Positions 29,301 through 37,417 of a stretch of 64,000 bases of DNA are shown one piece after another. A program made the translations under genes and the position numbers. Every line of letters starts with the position of its first letter. Within the stretch, counting starts at the first letter, position 1. Under the pieces are notes generated by a model. It did not search any database and was not told the origin of the DNA. It worked only from the letters and a program-made list of their open reading frames with translations. Source of the stretch: Ruegeria sp. ANG-R (GTDB taxonomy: Bacteria > Pseudomonadota > Alphaproteobacteria > Rhodobacterales > Rhodobacteraceae); contig NZ_JWLJ01000001.1 of NCBI RefSeq assembly GCF_000813985.1, positions 1,042,453 through 1,106,452 of the forward strand. The letters are read 5' to 3'.

Positions 29301-32300
29301 GACGATGATATCTCCTTCACCAGCTCACATCACGTGGATGGGTCCGGAATTGAAACCTGGAGTATGGAACGCACCGAAGGGGGAATCTCGGAAAGCTTTG
29401 ATGCACGGCTGGACGCTTCGTCCAAAGCGCGCGTGATTGCAGAAGCAGAACGGCTCTATGACACACTGCTGGATCGCGATCTCGACACGCATGAATATGA
29501 GACGCTGATTGCGCATGTTCAGAATGGCGAGTTGGATATCGCAAGCCTGGCTGATGACCTCATTGCATCTGATGAGTTCAAGGCGCGCTTCCCGGGGCTG
29601 ACCAATGGGGCCTTCATTGATCAGATATACTCCAATGCGCTTGGCCGCGGTGCCAGCCTGGCTGAGTTCGACGCTGGGCTGACGGCGCTGAGCGCAGGGA
29701 ATACCTCGCAAGCGCAGTTTGCTGCGCAACTGTCCGAAAGCTCGGAACATCTCGTGGTTGGCAATGGCCATATGTCGACCAACAATTTCAACGTCCTTCT
29801 TAGCCCGGCGCAAGCGGAACGCTCCACGGATCGCGCGTACATCAAATCAACCGCCACGCGCATCATCGATATCTTGTACAACAAGACCCTGCTGGATGCG
29901 GCGCTAACACTGGCAGCCGCACAGGTCATCGACGGCACACAGTCATTACTACAATTTGCAACCAACTTGGTTGAGGAAACCGCCATACCGGACCCGGATT
30001 CCGATCTTGAGCTTGTCGACCTCTCAGATGAGCAGTTCGTATCCCACGTATTGTTCAATGCATTCGAGCAGGACTCGCCACAAGCTGATTTGGAAAAATG
30101 GGTGGGACATTTATCCGGCGGCCGCATGACGCGAGGAGAATTTGTGGCCTTAGTCGCCCGATCTCCAGAATATCTCGCCTTTGGCACGGCGAACCAACAA
30201 TCCAGCAACTTCGTACAAATCACAAACGCAGATAATCCCGATCTCATCGTTGGTGCACAGGATATCGATGGCGTTTTCGGCGATGATCGCAACAATGTTA
30301 TAGATGCGTCGGCTTCTGCCTTGCAGAACCAGCTTTCAGGTGGATTGGGAGATGACACGATCTCCGGCGGAAGCAACGCGGACCTGCTGATTGGCAATGG
30401 CGGGGCGGATAGCATCCAGGGCAATGGCGGCGATGACGTTCTCTTCATTGATGCCGAGGATATCAGTTCCGGAAGCGTTCAAGGCGGCTCTGGCTACGAC
30501 ATTGCAAAAATTATGGGTTCGGATGACACCACATTGGTTCTGCAGGATCACGGCCTGGAAAGCGCCTATGGAGGCGATGGTAATGATGTAATCTCAGCGG
30601 AAGGACTTAGCTCCGACACTACGATTTATGGAGGTGTTGGCAATGACACCCTCACCGGTAGCGATGAGAATGACAGGCTTTATGGTGAGACGGGTAACGA
30701 TCAGCTCAACGGAGGCGAGGGCCATGATCTCCTGATTGGAGGCACAGGAAACGACATTCTCATTGGAGATGAGGAGACATCATCAGGGGCCGGTTTCTTT
30801 ACTAGCGTTGGGCTGGATTTCATTGGTGATCACAACTCGATCTTTAATTCCGCAGAAGCTCTGAGTTCAGACGTCGACGGCGATGGACAAACCGATGTTG
30901 TGTTCAGCTACTTTAGACAAGGGTCGGGCCCTGACGGGGTATGGTACAGATCACATCTTTCAGAAGGTGACGGCCAATATATCTCGACTAGCCACCATAC
31001 TGGTGATGGAGCAAACATATTCAGAGACTCAGCGCCACAGGTTGGAGATTTTAATGGCGACGGCTTGGATGACATCCTCTTTGCGTGGAACTACAACAAC
31101 AAACTGCAATTGCGCACAAAGTTCTCGGATGGGGATGGATCTTACAGCGGCGCCACTTATACAACCACATACAGCTCGAGCGTCTTCAGGCACACAGATC
31201 CGTTGATTGGCGACTTCAACGGGGACGGTCGGGATGATGTCGCTGTTATTCGAGAAGCCACAAACGGAAAAATCAATTTTGGCATTCTGGCGTCGAATGG
31301 CGATGGCACCTATGGTTCCCGAGTTACTTTGACCCCGTATAACAATGCCCTAGTAAAGTATACCGCACCACTAATAGGCGACTTCAATGGAGACGGTCGC
31401 GATGACATTACCTTTCAATGGTACAGCTCCACGCACCGAAAGATATTCATTCGCAATTACACCAGCAATGAGGATGGCAGCTTTTCACTGAAAGGCTCAG
31501 CATTCGGAGACGGCACGGTTATCTACTCCCGTGGCGATCCTCATGTGGGTGATTTCAATGGGGATGGGCGCGACGACTTTGCCTATATCTTTTATCAATC
31601 TGGGACGACGATGGCACGTGTACGTTTCGGGCAGGAAGACGGAACGTTCACGAGCATCAACTACAACTTAAGAGACGCCAGACCCCTTTTAAACACGCTG
31701 AGACCGGATGTGGGCGACTACACCGGGGATGGGAATGCGGATATCTCGTTTGTCTTCAGGGATACCGACGGTGAGATCAAGCATCTGGTCTATTACTATG
31801 AGGAAAACGCATTTAGAAGAGCGCCTATACAGAGTAATGGGTACGGCGCAGTTGACAATTCGCTCGCCTCTGCATTGATCGGTGACTTTGATGGTAACGG
31901 ACAGCAGGATTATGCTTATGCTTTCGATGGTGAGCAGTATGGTTTGTCCGACGGTCTCCATATTCAGACGGCCTTCTCGTTCAACGGCGGTGGGTATGAC
32001 GTCCTGGTTGGTGGTGAAGGGGACGATGAACTCAGAGGTGGTGCGGGAAATGATAGACTCGAGGGTGGGGTTGGTAGCGATATCCTTGAGGGCGGGTTCA
32101 ACAGCGATGTGTTTGTGTTCAACACGTTGAAAGACAGCACATCATCTGAACATGATACAATTTTGGATTTTGAAACCGGGGTGGATCATATCAACCTCGC
32201 TGGCCTGGAACTTGAAGGCTTTGGAGACCTCGAAATCACAACCGAGGGCGAAGAGACCGTAGTGTCACTTACAGACAAGGACTTCGAGATACGACTGATC

Positions 32301-32345
32301 GGGACTGATTTTGACTTGAGTGAAGGAGATTTCTATTTTGCGTAG
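23391..32345 (+). CDS. Giant RTX-type calcium-binding protein, 2984 residues
   Basis: Probably exported by a type I system: no signal peptide, and a C-terminus of RTX nonapeptides plus a serralysin-like end (about 2869-2984, DVFVFNTLKDS...DTILDFETG). Order: hydrophobic, glycine/alanine-rich region (about 25-130); proline-rich linker (195-330); FrpC-like module starting LDLDGTGVEL (about 455) with EF-hand loops such as DADGDGAIS and an Asp518-Pro519 bond; about 23 repeats of 55-57 residues around DxDGDG (650-1945); DUF4214-like domains (about 2014-2280); RTX block (2284-2464); seven FG-GAP-like VGDFNGDGRDD repeats (2494-2851). No transporter genes are nearby. Adhesin, matrix protein and toxin are all possible. 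GC rises sharply after about 24740. Confidence 0.85.
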   Translation: MGVSDFKIEPGISKPPKPNQPHEIDNVYGYAVVSAGALATATSYAALAKHVPYGPAKAIGGLSAVFSVGYSAALKGASTGTPISNSDILELGVIGASAFVNPVFGPVVATVAIEIFKMEVVYPDFPEVSLARSRELSVGALPGNPHYDYVQAVDWGGTQEIAAAAMRVPGVYQDGVLRAVAGYEDFTEIPSTSLETLPPSPDPSVSPDGYGPLIGGEPGDPGFPIGSSAPHVDAYGPDALAAPPNFGGIGPDLPQQTTPPGTLQSISQTGLPPSVGLPIPDLLPALPTPLPGVPSYLAWSGHNIPMQLDMGAVAPAPTPYVSSAPLTSIRPQVRPVEATTFRQDGAVHTWNGGTTNVTSYYSESFLDHYGHVTADGTARATLAGHLKALGDWLGITDKKLGLPPPVSKRKAPPKPSPDGNTDSGGGGWGSGKADAEARTDRDRAGGLRGEDRPLILDLDGTGVELTELQNSTVFVDSSGDGLLNRTAWAAAGNGVLFYDADGDGAISEKREYVFTEWDPTATSDIEALRAVFDSNGDGVFDANDDAWGDFKVLVTNADGSLEAKTLAELGITSIDLTADATNIELPDGSVITGKTTFTYADGSTGTVADTTLVSETASYRIEESEVIDSEGVRTHIQTGYGADGAISFVITSVTTADGASITNSYDSNGDGVVDQLQTIVTVANPDGSESETVTNVLGADLATGILLSETRTTTSADGNTVTIERDSTGGGWYDQTEVRTTHGDDSMTIVTTDRDPNGGVIRSSTETVSADGLTRADAIDEDGDGLVDLTITHTIVINADGSRSETIEHFNQDGSLRSSVTESVSADGQTKTIARDLDGDGDVDVQEELDITVNADGTTDSTLTVKNGNGSVRSSTTHSQSDDALTKTSAVDQDGDGDVDLTTVEATVIHADGSRETDTTQTNTDGSVRAKTKLTLGSDQVSSETWIDHNQDGMFQATDLSRSVTVDAVTGERTTTSWTRNADGSFSAHSVSTSSEDGLVVTTHVDADGDGDTDLSVSDVTIENADGSSTRTVTETAQNGALKSEQVVTTSADGLTVTTLSDVDGDGVADGKSVSAQVSNADGSTLHTTTSYAGDETTLLGETTVSQSADRRLTITTSDADGDGATDMTLRSEKHANGSMTELETRFSADGTTLSTRQSDVSADGLTVTVANDLDGDGDADTTSVQATVLNADGGRTTTNTVRNGDNSLRSQMVTTVSDDGLVTTTSEDTDGDGVSERDATSTTVLNADGSRTTSDDVHSRDGSLLSRSETIVSDDELTVETRADTDGDQSADIVTTSVTTLNDDGSTTVTTEVTDVTGASDVLRSQVITTTSDNGRDVLETTDIDGDGDVDMRVHRVVGDDGHVTVTESELNSDGTLQSQMVSETSDTGLESTTQYDADGNGTYERSMDSATVLNADGSTTQTVEEKAEDGTVYRRTVTEISRDGWATTTREDRDNDGDDDLTTTQVYDLSAAGVETTTITRTAADGSTLSSDTTTVSADKRSTTRSVDVDGNGVDDGVTTITIADDGTTTSTTQYFSEGGGLEATASTTESGDGLTTTSRTDRNGDGTDELVITTTTVLDADGSRTRTTQHSDGSGVLQARIVTTTSDDGLSTSQSADLDGDGTNEFVTSATTTFETDGDVVQTATTTNGAGSTLASVTTTTSGNGLNTSVQVDANGDGASDLTRTRTLDANGAWAQTEQQFGSGASLVHDVTTVQSADGRTHTKQTDEDGDGNVDRDFVVQIDLNRTTTSTWRDLADDGAVNGIVIGTEVSNGSEVEYTFNLDGDGSAEFARNSDISFDAAGNRITGIEERHGDRLSFTNTITDSADGLLQTVQTDIDGDGTADATSQTTTTLHDDGRQTVRIDATYANGETKSTLVRDISADGRRVDETRDYDGDGNIDLDTTTVTGAGGRVTTTEQSYDAEGDLDNTRTTSVSADGLLTTITTDEISFTITRSPIGNGSYETSFLDDDISFTSSHHVDGSGIETWSMERTEGGISESFDARLDASSKARVIAEAERLYDTLLDRDLDTHEYETLIAHVQNGELDIASLADDLIASDEFKARFPGLTNGAFIDQIYSNALGRGASLAEFDAGLTALSAGNTSQAQFAAQLSESSEHLVVGNGHMSTNNFNVLLSPAQAERSTDRAYIKSTATRIIDILYNKTLLDAALTLAAAQVIDGTQSLLQFATNLVEETAIPDPDSDLELVDLSDEQFVSHVLFNAFEQDSPQADLEKWVGHLSGGRMTRGEFVALVARSPEYLAFGTANQQSSNFVQITNADNPDLIVGAQDIDGVFGDDRNNVIDASASALQNQLSGGLGDDTISGGSNADLLIGNGGADSIQGNGGDDVLFIDAEDISSGSVQGGSGYDIAKIMGSDDTTLVLQDHGLESAYGGDGNDVISAEGLSSDTTIYGGVGNDTLTGSDENDRLYGETGNDQLNGGEGHDLLIGGTGNDILIGDEETSSGAGFFTSVGLDFIGDHNSIFNSAEALSSDVDGDGQTDVVFSYFRQGSGPDGVWYRSHLSEGDGQYISTSHHTGDGANIFRDSAPQVGDFNGDGLDDILFAWNYNNKLQLRTKFSDGDGSYSGATYTTTYSSSVFRHTDPLIGDFNGDGRDDVAVIREATNGKINFGILASNGDGTYGSRVTLTPYNNALVKYTAPLIGDFNGDGRDDITFQWYSSTHRKIFIRNYTSNEDGSFSLKGSAFGDGTVIYSRGDPHVGDFNGDGRDDFAYIFYQSGTTMARVRFGQEDGTFTSINYNLRDARPLLNTLRPDVGDYTGDGNADISFVFRDTDGEIKHLVYYYEENAFRRAPIQSNGYGAVDNSLASALIGDFDGNGQQDYAYAFDGEQYGLSDGLHIQTAFSFNGGGYDVLVGGEGDDELRGGAGNDRLEGGVGSDILEGGFNSDVFVFNTLKDSTSSEHDTILDFETGVDHINLAGLELEGFGDLEITTEGEETVVSLTDKDFEIRLIGTDFDLSEGDFYFA
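25355..29220 (+). repeat. Tandem ~168-bp coding repeats (about 23 units)
   Basis: Units recur at intervals of about 160-175 bases, for example near 25690, 25860, 26020, 26540, 26706 and 26870. Each encodes a core of the kind TTSADGLT....DxDGDGxxD, then NADGS and DGSLxS. Copies are diverged at the DNA level. One unit (near 28730) lacks the SADGL half, and the last (near 29200) lacks the calcium loop. Confidence 0.85.
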
Positions 32346-32496
32346 GATGGTGCGCTGACATTAGATGCAATAAACTAGGATTCTGGATTTACCTTCTTTA
32401 GAGGGCTCTCAACTCCAACGTTGGCCAGATTTACTACCAAAGGCATCAAGCACTGCGAAATTTGGATATCTCCGCGCTTGATGCCTTTGGCCTCTC

Positions 32497-32928
32497 GTGC
32501 TCAAGTGCCAAATCCCAATAAGAATGGGCGGCAGTTCTACCGGGATGCATGCGGCAATCCTCTGGGAATACGCAGCCCAAGAACTGTCCAAGACTAAACA
32601 CTGGGACGCGCCTTTACGGAGTAGCTGCTTGTGGCTCTACAGGGCTTTGCATGTTCCCGGCTCTGACGGCTACGGCGACCTGTTGGACGTGTTGGAGATA
32701 GAAGGCCTTGTTGAACTCAAGGCCGCCAACCCATCCGTTATCAAAAGACAATACAAGATAGCCAAGGGCGAGTGGGATTATGCCAACCCCAAACGAAAAC
32801 GGATGAGCGAAGCCCCTTCCAAACCAAAGCCATCGCCCGCGCCCCTAGTGCCTAGGCAACTGTTGGCGCATTGGCAGATTATCGACGGCAAGTCGCATGA
32901 GGCAAACCTATGTCTGCCGATTATCTAG
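32497..32928 (+). CDS. Hypothetical protein after the RTX gene
   Basis: Up to 143 residues from a GTG; an ATG at 32524 is also possible. Not recognised. The C-terminal third is basic and proline-rich (NPKRKRMSEAPSKPKPSPAP). Overlapping its end, a 26-residue ORF (ATG 32910, TAA 32990; MSADYLERLEDGIRAADNNG) resembles the first residues of phage-type proteins and may be a truncated gene. Both could be remnants. Confidence 0.35.
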   Translation: MLKCQIPIRMGGSSTGMHAAILWEYAAQELSKTKHWDAPLRSSCLWLYRALHVPGSDGYGDLLDVLEIEGLVELKAANPSVIKRQYKIAKGEWDYANPKRKRMSEAPSKPKPSPAPLVPRQLLAHWQIIDGKSHEANLCLPII

Positions 32929-33064
32929 AACGGCTTGAAGACGGTATTCGTGCCGCTGACAATAATGGTGATCTGGGAATAGTGGTCTAACTGCTCGATC
33001 TTCCTTTAGACCAGTAAAAAGCAGGTTAGACTTGTTGGTCCCCCGATCGGGGCCACCAAAAACA

Positions 33065-33328
33065 GGACTGACAATATTCGGCCTTATATAGAAGGTTAGC
33101 CGCCGTTAATATATTACTTTAGTAAGCGGCTGACCTTGGCAGGCTTAGGGGCGGTCTCAGGGAAGCTACCAAGGGCTTACATGTTGGCAGGGGATAACCC
33201 CAATGCCATAGTAGCTTCTCTGAATACCCCTCAGAGCCGCTGAGAGACTCACTGAGAGTCGGTAGGCCGGTCTCCCTAGGCGGGATAGCACTCAAGCAAT
33301 TCGGCCCCTGAGGACTCTCCTGAGTCAA
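33065..33328 (+). repeat. Copy 2 of the duplicated structured element
   Basis: Better folded than copy 1. GTTAGCCGC (33095-33103) pairs with GCGGCTGAC (33126-33134). CAGGGAAGCTAC (33158-33169) pairs over 12 bases with GTAGCTTCTCTG (33211-33222). Inside that loop GGGG-ATAA-CCCC forms a hairpin and CCAAGG can pair back to CCTTGG. Further small hairpins are CTCAG/CTGAG and GACTC/GAGTC. A perfect CCCCGATCGGGG palindrome lies upstream (33042-33053). It sits about 150 bases from the 3' end of the integrase pseudogene, convergent to it. Confidence 0.7.
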
Positions 33329-33482
33329 TTCTGAACCAATGTCACTGAGGAACCATCAAAGGTTGTTCAAATCAGGCGTGTCCAACATTCACCCTTTTGC
33401 CATTACGTTTTCAAGCATGGCGAGCATTTCTTGGTTTATCTGGTCTTCAGACTTCACAGTCCTGTTCCTTCTGGTTTGAGTT

Positions 33483-34919
33483 TTAACTTTGGTTTTTATC
33501 AGATGCCTGTTCAGCTACTCTGGGGATCAATGCAGGCATTTCTTTCCCAGAAGCTGCCTCCGTTCGTAATGTCCTAAGCATGGCCTCATGCAGAACAGAC
33601 AGATGATGACCCAAGCCATACTCTTCCCCAACACCGCCCATTTTCCATCCACCAATTCGGTACGCTATATCAGGTGGGCAATATGAGTTCCTAAGTCGGT
33701 CCCTCATGGAATGCCTCAAGCTATGGATACTTTGTTTAGGCCCCCGAAGTTTCTGGTTCGTCACCCACTTGTTCAGGCTATTTGAAGTTGTTTTGGGGTC
33801 ATAGCTCCCGTCTCTAACCACCTTAGGGAACAGATATTCACTGTCTGATGAAGCTTCATAAGCCCGTTTAACTGCCCAAAGTGAAACTCCTACCAACGGC
33901 ACAGTACGCATTGAATTGGTGTTCTTAATTCGGCGCAAGCTGCTGAAATTGATGTGGATGTATGGCACGTCTCCACCAAGGAAAACTTCGTCCCGGTGAA
34001 GTCCGGCCACTTCGGACAGACGCGCTCCAGTATTACTGAGGGCGGCAATCATCCAGCGGAATTCATCATCAACTTCCATACACCGCTGCTGAATAGCCCA
34101 TAATTCCTCAAGCGAAAAAGGAAGCTTCTTGGGTTCGAAATCATCGTCATCCGTTTCAGGGATTGTGATCATTGACAACGGGTTCTTCATATCAATTTCT
34201 AGGTCGTTAATGGCTGTGGAAAAAATGGGCCTGACCTGAGCGAGATAGCGTTTGATTGTTGCGGGCTTAACTGTCTCATGCAGTTCTTCAACGAAAGCGT
34301 TACCGTGTTCCTTGCGGTACTGGTTTATTGGCAAATCCCCGTTGGTCTCCATGAACTTAGCGACTGCCATGTCGAATTGTTTATCGCCTTTCTTTTTTGG
34401 TTAAAATACAAATGCTTACCCTTAACGTCTGAGAAGTAAGGCACACCTAAATCCTGAAGTTCAGCAGGGTCAGCATGGAATAGTTCTGCGGCTTTTCTTA
34501 AGTCAGGCCGAAGCCGTTCTGGAACAATCCCGTGACGCGATTGTCCGTCTTGGTCACGAGACTCTTGCAGAAGTTCATCGACAAATGCGTCTGGTTCAAG
34601 GTCGTGCTTTGCGTATTCGGCAGCCTGCCCCGGCTTCAGATCGTATTTCCGAAGAATAGCCATCCCCTGTTCACGTAACGCTATCTCATCATGGTCACTG
34701 GACCTTAAAAGTGTTCAGCCTTATGGTTGTCTGCTGAGCCTTCCTAGCGGCCTCTGCTGGGTCTTTGGTTTTTAGAGACTCCATGCAGTATGGTTTTCCG
34801 CCATAATACGACTGAACATCTGCTGGGATTCTGCGGCGATAGAAGGCGGTGCCGTTGCGCCATTGCACATGTTGAATCGTCATTCTTATACAGCCAAATC
34901 TGAACCAGTTCTTCGACAT
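33483..34919 (-). pseudogene. Tyrosine recombinase (island integrase), twice frameshifted
   Basis: Three consecutive frames make up one phage-type integrase. The N-terminal piece (34919-34695) has the YRRRIPADVQSYYGGK motif of DUF6538-type integrases. The middle piece (to 34325) is the linker. The C-terminal piece (34370-33483) has the arginine box NTGARLSEVAGL, HxxR box IHSLRHSMRDRL and a probable Tyr in GEEYGLGH. Shifts fall at a TTTT run near 34705 and an A6 run near 34398 (minus-strand sense), where ...KKGDKQFDMAVAKF would restore the frame. Adjacent to the 3' end of tRNA-Arg, it marks the island's right edge. Sequencing error at homopolymers cannot be excluded. Confidence 0.85.
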
Positions 34920-34996
34920 GTGTCACCTAATGTGTCACCAATCGGAGCGCAATAACCAAGTAAGGTATTGTTAGTACATACTTTTTTTGGACTGTA

Positions 34997-35073
<77 letters not shown>

Positions 35074-35128
35074 CTTGGCCGTTAGCTACCCTCGTTCCAA
35101 GCAGGGTGCAACTGCAAATACGTCCAGA

Positions 35129-36349
35129 TCATGAAAACAGATCGTGGGCGAGTTCCAACGCATCGATCAGAGTGTCGATTTCTTCTGTCGTGTTGTAGAG
35201 CCCAAAGCTGGCGCGGCAGGTGGCGGTGACACCAAGATGATCCATCAGTGGCCCTGCACAATGGTGACCTGCGCGTACCGCTACGCCTTTCTTGTCCAGA
35301 ATGGTTGAAACATCATGGGCATGTCCTGCCCCGTCCAGCGTAAAACTGAAGATCGCTGCCTTGTCCGGTGTGGTGCCTTGAACCTGAAGCCAGTTCAATC
35401 CGTTCAGACGTTGCATGGCATAGTTACGTAGCCCGGCCTCATGAGCCGCGATATTCTCCATGCCCAGATCCATCATGTAGTCCAGTGCTACGCCCATCCC
35501 GATGGTCTGCACGATGCCGGGGGTGCCGGCCTCGAATTTCATTGGCGGATCGTTGTAGATCACCTGATCCTTTGAGACCTCTTTGATCATGTCACCGCCG
35601 CCAATAAAGGGGCGCATCTCGGCCATACGTTCCGATTTTATGAAGATCGCCCCAGAACCAGATGGTCCGTATAACTTGTGGCCTGTGATGGCATAGAAGT
35701 CACAGCCGATATCCTGAACGTTCACCGGCATGTGGACCGCCCCCTGGCTTCCATCCACGAGAACCGGAACACCTTTGGCATGGGCGCCTTGGGTGATCGC
35801 TTTGACGTCTACCACAGTGCCCAGCACGTTCGAACAATGGGTAACGGCCACGAGTTTTGTCTTCGGGCCAATGGCGTCTATCACAGCCTGAGGATCTAGA
35901 TGACCGGTCGCATCCACATCAACCCATTTCAAAATCACACCCTGCCGTTCGCGTAGAAAGTGCCAAGGTACAATGTTGGCATGATGCTCCATCACGCTGA
36001 GGATAATTTCATCCCCCGCTTGCAAATGCGGCATAGCCCAGCCGTAGGCGACCAGATTGATCCCCTCTGTCGTGCCTGAATTCAGGACAATTTCGTTCTC
36101 ATTCGGCACGCCCAGAAACCGCGCAACGGTACCACGAACAGCCTCGTATTTCTCGGTCGCGAGGTTCGACAGGTAATGAAGCCCACGATGTACATTCGAA
36201 TATTCATGCGCATAGGCCTGCGTGACGGCATTGATCACCGCCTGCGGCTTCTGAGCAGATGCCCCGTTATCCAGATAGGTCAACGGTTTACCGTTCACCT
36301 GTCGCGACAGAATGGGAAAGTCAGCACGGATTTTTTGAACGTCATACAT
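35129..36349 (-). CDS. sufS: Cysteine desulfurase SufS
   Basis: PLP enzyme that removes sulfur from cysteine and hands it to the SUF scaffold. 406 residues, group II desulfurase. PLP lysine in TGHKLYGP, catalytic Cys364 in RAGHHCAGP (same number as in E. coli SufS), C-terminal TCRASFGLYNT. The start at 36349 gives MYDVQKIRADFPIL, as in the family. Last gene of the suf operon, it overlaps the upstream YIP1 gene by eight bases. No sufE or sufU was seen in the window. Confidence 0.96.
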   Translation of the reverse strand: MYDVQKIRADFPILSRQVNGKPLTYLDNGASAQKPQAVINAVTQAYAHEYSNVHRGLHYLSNLATEKYEAVRGTVARFLGVPNENEIVLNSGTTEGINLVAYGWAMPHLQAGDEIILSVMEHHANIVPWHFLRERQGVILKWVDVDATGHLDPQAVIDAIGPKTKLVAVTHCSNVLGTVVDVKAITQGAHAKGVPVLVDGSQGAVHMPVNVQDIGCDFYAITGHKLYGPSGSGAIFIKSERMAEMRPFIGGGDMIKEVSKDQVIYNDPPMKFEAGTPGIVQTIGMGVALDYMMDLGMENIAAHEAGLRNYAMQRLNGLNWLQVQGTTPDKAAIFSFTLDGAGHAHDVSTILDKKGVAVRAGHHCAGPLMDHLGVTATCRASFGLYNTTEEIDTLIDALELAHDLFS

Positions 36350-36935
36350 TCGCAGGAATTCCCAGCATCGGCCCGCCAAAAAGAGTCAGCAGGACACTAA
36401 TTATGACGGCGATGGCCAGCGCCGACAGGACAAGCACACCCAGTGCTTTCAATGGAGAACCAAAACGATGAGCCTGATCGAGGAAATGTACAGTGATGTA
36501 GAGACCCAGCAGAAACGCTCCGAAAGCGAGAATCGCCACTAACACCGGCGCCACCATCAGCAACACCACAGTGAGGGCCTGAGCCAGAACCCTCAGGAAC
36601 TGCAACCATACCATTACGGTCATGATGTCATTGAAACTTCCCGTGCCGCCCATCCTTCGGCCAACCTGATAAAAGGCCGCAATACTGATAACCAGCCCGC
36701 CACCGACGATGGCCACGTATACGACCAACGAGTCGGTCAGTTCCTGCAGATCGGAGTCGGGGAAAGAAAACAAGGTGTTCGATAACACATGCAGAATGGC
36801 ATTCAGCACAACAGCAAGCGCCAGCGCAATCCAAAGCGCTTCCCGACTAAGCTTCAAGGCCAACAGTTGGCGCGCGGCCTCGGACGGGTTTGACACAGTC
36901 AGAGCGACCATATTCATCAGTGTTGCGGAGCTCAT
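36342..36935 (-). CDS. YIP1-family membrane protein in the suf operon
   Basis: 197 residues with about five transmembrane helices. The polar N-terminus (NPSEAARQLLALKLS) is typical of bacterial YIP1-domain proteins. It overlaps the preceding YIP1-like gene by four bases and sufS by eight, so it is translated with the suf genes. Role unknown; perhaps membrane placement or metal handling for Fe-S assembly (inference). Confidence 0.8.
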   Translation of the reverse strand: MSSATLMNMVALTVSNPSEAARQLLALKLSREALWIALALAVVLNAILHVLSNTLFSFPDSDLQELTDSLVVYVAIVGGGLVISIAAFYQVGRRMGGTGSFNDIMTVMVWLQFLRVLAQALTVVLLMVAPVLVAILAFGAFLLGLYITVHFLDQAHRFGSPLKALGVLVLSALAIAVIISVLLTLFGGPMLGIPANV

Positions 36936-37417
36936 TCAGACGCCCTTTGCGTTTGTCTCAGCCCCGAGAACCAGAACCAAACAAAAATCGCAACCCACAA
37001 TAGACCGATCAGTGACTGCGCAGGCCCGGGGCCAATGAAGCCAGCGACGAGTCCGTTCAACAGCACCAGGGGTGCTGAGGCCAGCAAAGCCCAGAACAGG
37101 GCCAGCCGCGCGCCATAACTCGTGCCTTTTCCGCCAAAAGTCCGAGCGACTAGATGAGACACCCAGGCGAGACCGTAGAAGAGCATCGGCAGAATGAAGA
37201 CAGAGCCCAATAGGGCTCCGCCCATCAGCATGTTTAAATCCGTCCCCTCAAGATGTGCGCGGCGCGCGAGGCTTGGGAGTTGCGCAATGAAGCCCACGAC
37301 GCAGAAGGCCATCACAAACGCCAATGCGCGATCTTCACGAGGGCCCATATCCAGCAGGCGGCGTACAACGCGCCCCGGTCCGCGATACGTGGCCACGATA
37401 TCTGTGGTGACAGGCAT
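36932..37417 (-). CDS. Second YIP1-like membrane protein in the suf operon
   Basis: 161 residues from the ATG at 37417, which shares a base with the sufD stop (TGATG). Four or five membrane segments. The N-terminal IVATYRGPGRVVRRLLDMG is the family's cytosolic lead. Probably a paralogue of the next gene; the tandem arrangement suggests they act together. Confidence 0.78.
   Translation of the reverse strand: MPVTTDIVATYRGPGRVVRRLLDMGPREDRALAFVMAFCVVGFIAQLPSLARRAHLEGTDLNMLMGGALLGSVFILPMLFYGLAWVSHLVARTFGGKGTSYGARLALFWALLASAPLVLLNGLVAGFIGPGPAQSLIGLLWVAIFVWFWFSGLRQTQRASE

Noticed and set aside
24819..29813. Series of long minus-strand frames opposite the RTX repeats
   Set aside because: They arise from the periodic, stop-poor repeat sequence; composition is low-complexity and no ribosome-binding sites are evident.
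33119..33328. Open frame on the minus strand within repeat copy 2, and 17846-18028 on the plus strand within copy 1
   Set aside because: The frames are on different strands and do not correspond to each other in the aligned copies, so neither explains the conservation.
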